The position numbers and the translations under genes were made by a program. Shown here piece after piece: positions 55,984 to 64,000 of a stretch of 64,000 bases of DNA. Numbering within the stretch: position 1 is the stretch's first letter; each line of letters opens with the position of its first letter. The stretch covers positions 275,757,413 to 275,821,412 of the forward strand of contig NC_073692.1 in NCBI RefSeq assembly GCF_029784155.1, in the 5' to 3' direction. Source of the stretch: Uranotaenia lowii. Taxonomy: Eukaryota; Arthropoda; Insecta; Diptera; Culicidae. The notes beneath the pieces were generated by a model, which did no database searches, was not told the origin of the DNA, and saw nothing but the letters and a program-made list of their open reading frames with translations.

Positions 55984-58430
55984 ACTTAATGATCCCGCGC
56001 CGATCCTCCGGTGCATAGGGCAGTGGAAAAAGACCTCCACTGTTGACGATCCGGAGCCAACGACTTCACCTGGTCCCAGTCAAGATTCTCGTCGACAGTT
56101 CGGTTTTCGGCGGCTAGGCTTCGCCGCCACGAGTTTCTGGATCTACCTCTTCTTCGATGTTGTTCTGGATTCCATTCAAGCGCCTCCCTGCAAATCTCGT
56201 TCTCATCTTTTCACAGCGTGTGCAAATCGGGCCTTTCTGATCCGGGTTTCGATGTCTTACTTGGTACCACCATCAGGCGTAATCTGGCTACCCAGATACT
56301 GGAAGCACTCCACTTTCTCAACTTATTGCTCAGCTACCATGGAACTGGAGAAATTTCCTGTGTTGATCTCCATCGATTCGGTCTTTCCGACATTGACTTT
56401 GGGACCTGCTGCCTTGGAGCTCTTGGTGAGGTCGTTGAGTTTGCTCTGCATATCCGGTTGTGTTAGGGCAAGTAAAACAATATCGTCTGCTAGGTCAAGG
56501 TCGTTCAGTTGGTACATTGTTGAAGGATTACACGGCAATCCTCGGTTCGGTACACAGTCGATCGATCCAGCCAGAGTCTCATCCATTACGATTAGAAAAA
56601 GTAGCGGAGATTTCTTCGGTAGTCGCCCGGAAATGTGGTAGTATCCCAGATGTCAGCGAAAAGACGGTGCAACATTTGTGCTGACAGGGCAGGGTCGGTT
56701 TTCAGCATTTAAACAGGGATGCAATCGATCTCAGTTGCTTTGTTGGATTTCTTGTTTTTGATTGCCGCTTCTATTTCAGCCAGCGAGGGCACATCCGTGT
56801 TGACGCCATTAATGCGACTTACTGTTGGCGCCTCAAGGTGCGGATTCTGTTGGCCGTCGCTATTCGTGACTCAGAAGAGTTGTTCGAAGTGCTCAGTCCA
56901 TCGTTTGAGCTGATCTGTTGGATCGGTCAATAACCGACCTGCTCGGTCTTTTAGCAGCATTGCTGTATTAGTCTTTGCACCACTGAGGCGGCGAGAAATA
57001 TCATAGAGTAATAGGATATATCCTTTGGCGGCGGTTCTTTCTCCCTTTTTGTCTTAGGGGTTTGTCCAGGCTCTCATGTCTTGTCTACAAGCTCGTTAAA
57101 CTGCCTTTTCCAACTCCGCATTTCGTAAGCGGGCGGCTGCTTTGGCTGACCCGGTACATGCCTGCACAATTCCGACTTTCGCCTTTCTCCGATCATCGAT
57201 CATCCTCCAAGTTTCATCCGACATCCATTCACTTCTTCTTCCCCAAACTTTACCGAAAGTACCATGGCTCGTCGTGATAACGGCATTCTTGATTCCACAC
57301 CATTGTACTTCGACTGTTCCGTCTGTCAGCAGTTCCGAGGCTCGGGATTCTAGCTGTTAAACGTACGCACTTTTCACCTCTGGATTCTCCAACCGGCGGA
57401 CGTCGTATCGGCACCTGACTTTCTTCTCGCGCCGTTGGACACGCGCAACTTACAGTCGTATCTCGCCAATGACGAGACAGATGTTTGTTGCGGACATCAC
57501 GAAAGCTCCTTCTCCATTTTCGGCTGATGCAGATGTGATCAATTTGATTTTCTGTTCGGTCATCTCGGGATACCCAAGTGACCTTATGTGCTGGTCATGG
57601 GAGAAGAGCGATCCACCGATCACCATGTTGTTGTTGCCACAAAATTCTACAAACAGCTCTCCGTTTTTGCTCATCTGTCCTAAGCCATGGCGCCCTATGA
57701 TGCGCTCAAGGTCCTGATTGTCGGAGAAAATCTTTGCGTTGAAGTCGCCCAAATGGGTGTGAATGTTACACTTCGGAATTTTCTTTACCACGCTGTTGAG
57801 TTGACTGTAAAACTGCTCTTTCTCCTGCAAATCGGCAACTTCAGTTGGTTCATAACACTGGAACTGTAAGGTTTCTAACCAGTGTTTTAAATCTGGAAAC
57901 GATTATTCTTTCGTTTATCGGTTCCCATCTTAAAAGGGCCGCATGGGCCTGCGGGCTGAACAGGAAACTAACTCCTCATTTCCGAGAAGCATGTTCTCCT
58001 CGTTTGCCAAAGTAGAGTAGGACTTGTCCGGACTGTGTCTTGTGCTGTCCAGTGTTAGACCAATTTGTGTCCGTGTTTTCATGCTAAAAGTCGTCACCAA
58101 AATTCCAGGCAGGTCATTTCAGGATTCTGTATCCATTTCATATATCGGGTGCAGTAGGTTGTTAGCCTAAGGTCCCTATCCCGCGATGGAGCTGCATTTC
58201 ATAAATTCAGCCGCTCGCTCCGAGACTGACGCTGTTTGAGCTGTCCCAGACCTGAAGAACAGACGCTCGGTTGTTGTTGCACGCCGCCTCTGATCTGGGG
58301 AAAAGACGCGTGCGGCCACCTTCTCAGCATCCACCGGGGTTGTGTACCCGATCTCAGCTTAGGCTACTCGCATCCAAGCCGGCACCGCGGGGAGATAGAG
58401 ATAGGAGTTGTGAATAAGAGGTGATATGAC
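55984..58430 (-). pseudogene. RTE-type non-LTR retrotransposon, degenerate, minus strand
   Basis: Reading right to left: leader-like sequence (58430-58080), endonuclease (about 58080-57450) with EKEQFYSQLNSVVKKIPKC, HLGDFNAK, GRHGLGQMSKNGELFVEF and CLVIGEIRL, then a long degraded region. The reverse transcriptase appears at 56586-56323 with LDLADDIVLLALTQPDMQSKLNDLTKSSKAAG and VNVGKTESM (motif C and following). The C-terminal region is near 56200-55985, with RRRGRSRNSWRRSLA and DWDQVKSLAPDRQQWRSF. Many stops and frameshifts. The 3' end lies near 55984. It is a different family from the RTE at 40317-41392. The clade name rests on motif style. Confidence 0.8.
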
Positions 58431-58781
58431 CACTATGGGGTCTCGTGTTGCACAGCCGTGTTCTGAAGACACGTTAGAGCCAAAATTAAGCACAAAGGCA
58501 CCAGAAAAAAACGTTCCAGTTTTTGCTCTTTTGGACCACGGTGAGCCGTTGTATCTTTTTCGAATAATTCATGATATTTAAAGCTTTTTTTTTCTTTCTT
58601 TCTTTGATATCTCATGTTTCTGTTATACTTTGAACTTCAACTTTGAACATGTAATAATATTCAGGTACAAAGGTGTACCAAGACGAGCTCCGAACTTTAA
58701 ATTTGGTTAAGAAATATGATTCAATACTTCAACTGCACGTTCTCTTGAGTATTTATGCATACAATTTTGACTCTGTCCTAC

Positions 58782-59103
58782 ACAGCAAATTATTTTTTGC
58801 TGGAAACCAGCAAAATTTTGCTGGTTGTTTAAATCTAACCAAAGTTTGTACAATAGAGTCACACCTTAATTCAGCGTGCAGACTCCAATTTGACAACTCG
58901 ACTGCAAATTTTCCAGAAAACTAGACCAATTGCTGGAAAGTTCAGCAAATTGAAAACCGATTGATGATTTTTCAGCAAAAACGACAAGAACACGATCGAG
59001 TGTTGGAAAATCCAGCACTTAGAGAACCGATTGCTGGTTTTAACAAAATTTTGGATGGTTGGATGTTCCAGCAATTATTTTTGCTGAAAATCGATTACTG
59101 TGT
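58782..59103. mobile_element. Small hairpin element rich in CAGCAAAA/TTTTGCTG words
   Basis: The left end ACACAGCAAATTATTTTTTGC and the right end, reverse-complemented, starting ACACAGTAATCGATTTTCAG share the outer ACACAG and then TTTTTGCTGGAA-type words in both orientations throughout. The repeated palindromic words give several small stems. No ORF. The target duplication is not clear. Confidence 0.6.
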
Positions 59104-59214
59104 ACCGATTTTCTTAACACAGGCGCCATGTGAGATTGTGAATTCAAACGTCTGCAATTGTCTAGTTTTTTTTAACTTCAGAAAAAAAATCTGTATGTTT
59201 AGAAGGGTGGCATG

Positions 59215-59715
59215 GATTCATGATCGGAATGGATGAAAACCGGTTTTATACATTTTGTAGATTGACCTGGAAAACTGACCTGTACAAATTTCAGCTTCAT
59301 CGGGCTTAATTTAAAAGTGCCTCAAAGCGCTCAAATTTTCCGTTATTTGATCCCTCAAAAATCATCTAAGGAGAAACCAAAGAAAATCGGAAAATTGAAA
59401 ACTTAAATTTTGATGCCTTAAATATGACTAAGCCTCACAAAGACGATTTTTTGCATGATTTTTTTTTCTCAAGATAACACAAGATATCGACGTTTTATGC
59501 GTTTTGAAGTCATTGGGCATCAAAATTTAAATGTTGAATTTCCAAATTTCCATTGGTATCCATTTTGGTGATTTTTGAATTTTATAGTCGACTTTGGGCA
59601 ATTTTTTTTTTTCAAAGTAACCTTAAATCAAGTCCGATTGAGCTGAAATTACAGGTCAGTTTTTTGGCCAATCTACAATATGTGGTCGGTTTTCAAATTG
59701 CGACATGACCCGTTT
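59215..59715. repeat. Palindromic element with ~180-220-bp diverged arms
   Basis: Left-arm words GAAAACCG, TTGTAGATTG, CTGACCTGTA, TTTCAGCT.CATCGG and AACTTAAATTTTGATGCC reappear inverted on the right (GGCATCAAAATTTAAATGTT at 59517, CCGATTGAGCTGAAA, TACAGGTCAG, CAATCTACAATA, CGGTTTTC). The arms are about 59237-59425 and 59515-59700. Ends and target duplication not resolved. Confidence 0.65.
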
Positions 59716-59871
59716 TGCTTCTACCCTGATGTTTAGTTTCACAAATATGTTTTCTCATTATTAGAATCTCTCAAATGATGTATCAAATGCTATTTCCTAA
59801 AACTTTATTTAGCGTTTCACCTATTCTTCCTTTCCTAGCATAAACAAAAACCTTGTATGCATAGGCATATA

Positions 59872-60110
59872 GGCGGCATCCATAAATTACTTAACGCTAA
59901 AAATGCACTTCTTTAACTCATCCCCTTCCCGTATGTCCCTAATCATTACGCCGCGAAAATTAGGTAACACTAAAGAATACCCCAGCCTGCTCCTTACTAC
60001 CTTTTCTTTAATTTTGATTTTTGAAGCTAAGAAAAATTTAAAGTTAATAATTTTCAACATTCTAAAGAATTCATAGTCCATTTGAGCATTTCGTAATTTA
60101 TGGATGCCCT
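59872..60110. mobile_element. 239-bp TIR element with GGCATCCATAAATTAC ends
   Basis: The left end GGCGGCATCCATAAATTAC and the right end, reverse-complemented, GGGCATCCATAAATTACG form inverted repeats. They resemble in style the GGGGCCGTCCATAAATGATG ends of the element at 24366-25157, so the two may be distantly related. No ORF that looks real. Confidence 0.7.
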
Positions 60111-61574
60111 CATACCAAGATTTTTTTCAAAAAAATTTTTTTAGTCTTAGTAAGTATCTTAACTTTAAATTTTCCCACAGTGAAGAGCTCCTTGGCAGCG
60201 GAATTGCACTCATTTAAGGGAACACGGGAGTATGTATGGTTGCATCGAATGCCAAACGAGATATGGATGTTGCTACTGTTTTGGGATGGTTCATCTTGGT
60301 AGCAATTTATTTGTGGAAGGGAGACTGAAAGGGCACGGCAAGGTGCGGCGTTGAATTAATCCACTCACCAAAAACAGGTGCCGTTGAGGCTTGAGACACT
60401 GATGTGATTGAGTTGACGGAAACGGCAGTTTTTCAGACGCGATGTCGAATGTTTGGCATTCAACAAGCGACGTGTTAAATGTGAAATTTATTGGCAGTTT
60501 TGTTTTGCTGGGTTGAAATATTTTTTTTACGGCCGCTTCATTGGTGGATTACCTACCCTGTTTAATTTACGTCTGATTGAATTGATGGGGCATTGAGAAA
60601 TGCGTTTATAGGGACAAGGTACAATTTGATTGATTACACAGGGTAACAGTATTTTTTATTCAAAATTTTTAATGGAATGTTTTAAACGCCTCCGATGTCT
60701 GGAATTTACATCGAAATGTTCAGTTCTGAGGAAATGATTTTAACAAATAAATTTAACATGGTTTAGATTCAAAATACACGTTTCAGTTCATATTTTGTTC
60801 ACTAGCCAAATCAAATTTGATAAGAAATACATTGGTTAATCTCTTCAAACTGTTTCTATGGAACATATTTTGTTCATCTGACAGCTCCCAATTTCATCCG
60901 AGTCATTAAATTACCCGGAAACGCAAAATTGGCTCTGGATTGGATTACCTCCTCCAGCTTTTAGGGGCGACGCCAGAATCGCAAAATCAACTTAAGCTGA
61001 ATCCACCAAAAGCCCACTTCCTGTTGCGGGTGATTTTGATTGAGTCTTTTTATGAATGTCTGTCTATCTGGTTGATATGTTTTAAATCTATGCTCAGCTC
61101 TCCTCCTACGGTGGCATCGTTCTTCAGGGAGATTCTTACGTTTTACGCAATTCCCTTCTGACGATGACGATCACGATGATGATGATGAAGATGCTGCCAA
61201 AAAACATGACAGCAACATTTCCTTCTGCAGAGTAATCATTCTTCTCCGGAGTAAGAAAAGGAAAAAAACACTCCGGTGACTGCTGGTGGTGATTGGCAAT
61301 TTAATTGTCTGTAGGTGTAATCCAATCAAATCCAAACATTCAGTATAAGTGAAAGTTGGCTAAGTGTCATGAGTCACGCAATTTTTCAAAGTCTACTAGA
61401 GGCATGAGTTTAAAGTATCAAAGAACTAGGTACGCTGGAAACTTCAAAGGATATAAGAACCAACGATTTGAGAAAAGGCTATCAATTTACTTCAATTTCA
61501 ATTTTTAATCGCTCTACCCTTTTTAACAGATAAATAAAAAGAGATTAGGTCATTCACTTCTATTTTTCCATGAA
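60111..61574. other. GC-richer, apparently single-copy block
   Basis: From about 60180 no repeat in the window matches. It contains a short (GAT)n near 61161-61190. The 73-codon ORF at 60940-61161 has no recognisable domain. Probably host intergenic or intronic DNA. Confidence 0.4.
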
Positions 61575-64000
61575 GATTCAGATTTCAAATTTCAGGTTCA
61601 GATTTCACATTTTAGATTTCACATTTCACATTTCACATTTCACATTTCACATTTCACATTTCACATTTCACATTTCAGATTTCAGAATTCAGATTTCAGG
61701 TTTAATATACCAGATTTAGATTTCAGATTCAGATTTCAGATTCAGATTTCAGATTCAGATTTCAGATTCAGATTTCAGATTCAGATTTCAGATTCAGATT
61801 TCAGATTCAGATTTCAGATTCAGATTTCAGATTCAGATTTCAGATTCAGATTTCAGATTCAGATTTCAGATTCAGATTTCAGATTCAGATTTCAGATTCA
61901 GATTTCAGATTCAGATTTCAGATTCAGATTTCAGATTCAGATTCAGATTTCAGATTTCAGATTCAGATTTCAGATTCAGATTTCAGATTCAGATTTCAGA
62001 TTCAGATTTCAGATTTCAGATTCAGATTTCAGATTCAGATTTCAGATTCAGATTTCAGATTCAGATTTCAGATTCAGATTTCAGATTCAGATTTCAGATT
62101 CAGATTTCAGATTCAGATTTCAGATTCAGATTTCAGATTCAGATTTCAGATTCAGATTTCAGATTCAGATTTCAGATTCAGATTTCAGATTCAGATTTCA
62201 GATTGAGATTTCAGATTCAGATTTCAGATTCAGATTTCAGATTCAGATTTCAGATTCAGATTTCAGATTCAGATTTCAGATTCAGATTTCAGATTCAGAT
62301 TTCAGATTCAGATTTCAGATTCAGATTTCAGATTCAGATTTCAGATTCAGATTTCAGATTCAGATTTCAGATTCAGATTTCAGATTCAGATTTCAGATTC
62401 AGATTTCAGATTCAGATTTCAGATTCAGATTTCAGATTCAGATTTCAGATTCAGATTTCAGATTCAGATTTCAGATTCAGATTTCAGATTCAGATTTCAG
62501 AATCAGATTTCAGATTCAGATTTCAGATTCAGATTTCAGATTCAGATTTCAGATTCAGATTTCAGATTCAGATTTCAGATTCAGATTTCAGATTCAGATT
62601 TCAGATTCAGATTTCAGATTCAGATTTCAGATTCAGATTTCAGATTCAGATTTCAGATTCAGATTTCAGATTCAGATTTCAGATTCAGATTTCAGATTCA
62701 GATTTCAGATTCAGATTTCAGATTCAGATTTCAGATTCAGATTTCAGATTCAGATTTCAGATTCAGATTTCAGATTCAGATTTCAGATTCAGATTTCAGA
62801 TTCAGATTTCAAATTCAGATTTCAGATTCAGATTTCAGATTCAGATTTCAGATTTAGATTTCAGATTCAGATTTCAGATTCAGATTTCAGATTCAGATTT
62901 CAGATTCAGATTTCAGATTCAGATTTCAGATTCAGATTTCAGATTCAGATTTCAGATTCAGATTTCAGATTCAGATTTCAGATTCAGATTTCAGATTCAG
63001 ATTTCAGATTCAGATTTCAGATTCAGATTTCAGATTCAGATTTCAGATTCAGATTTCAGATTCAGATTTCAGATTCAGATTTCAGATTCAGATTTCAGAT
63101 TCAGATTTCAGATTCAGATTTCAGATTCAGCTTTCAGATTCAGATTTCAGATTCAGATTTCAGATTCAGATTTCAGATTCAGATTTCAGATTCAGATTTC
63201 AGATTCAGATTTCAGATTCAGATTTCAGATTCAGATTTCAGATTCAGATTTCAGATTCAGATTTCAGATTCAGATTTCAGATTCAGATTTCAGATTCAGA
63301 TTTCAGATTCAGATTTCAGATTCAGATTTCAGATTCAGATTCAGATTTCAGATTTCAGATTCAGATTTCAGATTCAGATTTCAGATTCAGATTTCAGATT
63401 CAGATTTCAGATTTCAGATTCAGATTTCAGATTCAGATTTCAGATTCAGATTTCAGATTCAGATTTCAGATTCAGATTTCAGATTCAGATTTCAGATTCA
63501 GATTTCAGATTCAGATTTCAGATTCAGATTTCAGATTCAGATTTCAGATTCAGATTTCAGATTCAGATTTCAGATTCAGATTTCAGATTCAGATTTCAGA
63601 TTGAGATTTCAGATTCAGATTTCAGATTCAGATTTCAGATTCAGATTTCAGATTCAGATTTCAGATTCAGATTTCAGATTCAGATTTCAGATTCAGATTT
63701 CAGATTCAGATTTCAGATTCAGATTTCAGATTCAGATTTCAGATTCAGATTTCAGATTCAGATTTCAGATTCAGATTTCAGATTCAGATTTCAGATTCAG
63801 ATTTCAGATTCAGATTTCAGATTCAGATTTCAGATTCAGATTTCAGATTCAGATTTCAGATTCAGATTTCAGAATCAGATTTCAGATTGAGATTTCAGAT
63901 TCAGATTTCAGATTCAGATTTCAGATTCAGATTTCAGATTCAGATTTCAGATTCAGATTTCAGATTCAGATTTCAGATTCAGATTTCAGATTCAGATTTC
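61575..64000. repeat. Satellite array: 7-bp TTTCACA block then 13-bp units to window edge
   Basis: Starts irregularly at 61575. A heptamer block (TTTCACA, about 10 units) covers 61607-61677. From about 61716 the 13-bp unit AGATTCAGATTTC repeats to base 64000, roughly 175 units by length, so the array continues outside the window. The 13-mer is a heptamer TTTCAGA plus hexamer TTCAGA. Rare variants include single-base changes (for example TTGAGA, TCAAAT, CAGCTT) and places where two heptamers or two hexamers adjoin (near 61937, 62008, 63337, 63409). Confidence 0.97.

Noticed and set aside
61716..64000. CRISPR array
   Set aside because: Units of 13 bp are directly tandem with no unique spacers, and the context is eukaryotic.

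Overview
The window looks like repeat-dense, AT-rich intergenic or intronic DNA from an insect, most likely a culicid mosquito. The evidence is the set of transposon families present: mariner-type transposases with DD37E and DD37D spacing (both known from mosquitoes), Jockey and RTE non-LTR elements, BEL/Pao pol, a Copia primer-binding site, tRNA-derived SINEs, and many TA-flanked hairpin or TIR elements. I found no intact host protein gene. The only host-gene candidate is one short exon-like stretch near 55.73-55.86 kb. The species call is inference; no marker gene is present. || Layout. 1-8 kb: AT-rich DNA with one 945-bp TIR element (1129-2073), a GC-richer block (3.4-4.5 kb) and a SINE (6856-7086). 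8.1-15.2 kb: a decayed CR1/L2-like non-LTR element is cut by three things: a DD37E mariner (8171-10984) that itself holds a 1500-bp hairpin element (9119-10618), a (TA)n microsatellite, and a hAT-like insertion with an 8-bp target duplication (11579-13925). 15.2-21.6 kb: two TIR elements, the second split by a 4.4-kb Jockey element with a 12-bp target duplication. 21.6-29 kb: a degenerate tandem array, a TTA-flanked element carrying a 98-codon ORF, more TIR copies and a second SINE. 30-31.3 kb: GC-richer, apparently single-copy DNA. 31.3-36.4 kb: a BEL/Pao pol remnant holding a DD37D mariner (which holds a solo LTR), a poly(A) tract between short direct repeats, a palindrome-rich TIR element and a DD37E mariner scrap. 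36.8-41.4 kb: a Copia 5' end, a SINE, an RNase-H-bearing non-LTR remnant and an RTE copy with a ~21-bp target duplication. 42.9-45.7 kb: a second long hairpin next to a Helitron-like element. 46.0-50.8 kb: a 5'-truncated second Jockey copy, an RTE scrap and another tandem array. 50.8-55.9 kb: apparently single-copy DNA, a short TIR element, a second DD37D mariner and the exon-like stretch. 56-58.4 kb: an RTE-type element on the minus strand. 58.8-60.1 kb: three small hairpin or TIR elements. 61.6 kb to the window edge: a 13-bp satellite array of at least 2.3 kb. || How the parts relate. Nothing here forms a pathway or operon. The relationships are insertion histories, readable because target-site duplications and interrupted reading frames can be paired across each insert. 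Every recognised transposase or reverse transcriptase has stops, frameshifts, deletions or a lost catalytic residue, so all the mobile elements seen look inactive as they stand. I did not find a convincing undescribed system. The best second-look items are the long hairpins, the palindrome-rich element with an intron-like segment, the 98-codon ORF in a TIR element, the Helitron-like element built of tandem units, and the exon-like stretch with an IQ-like motif.
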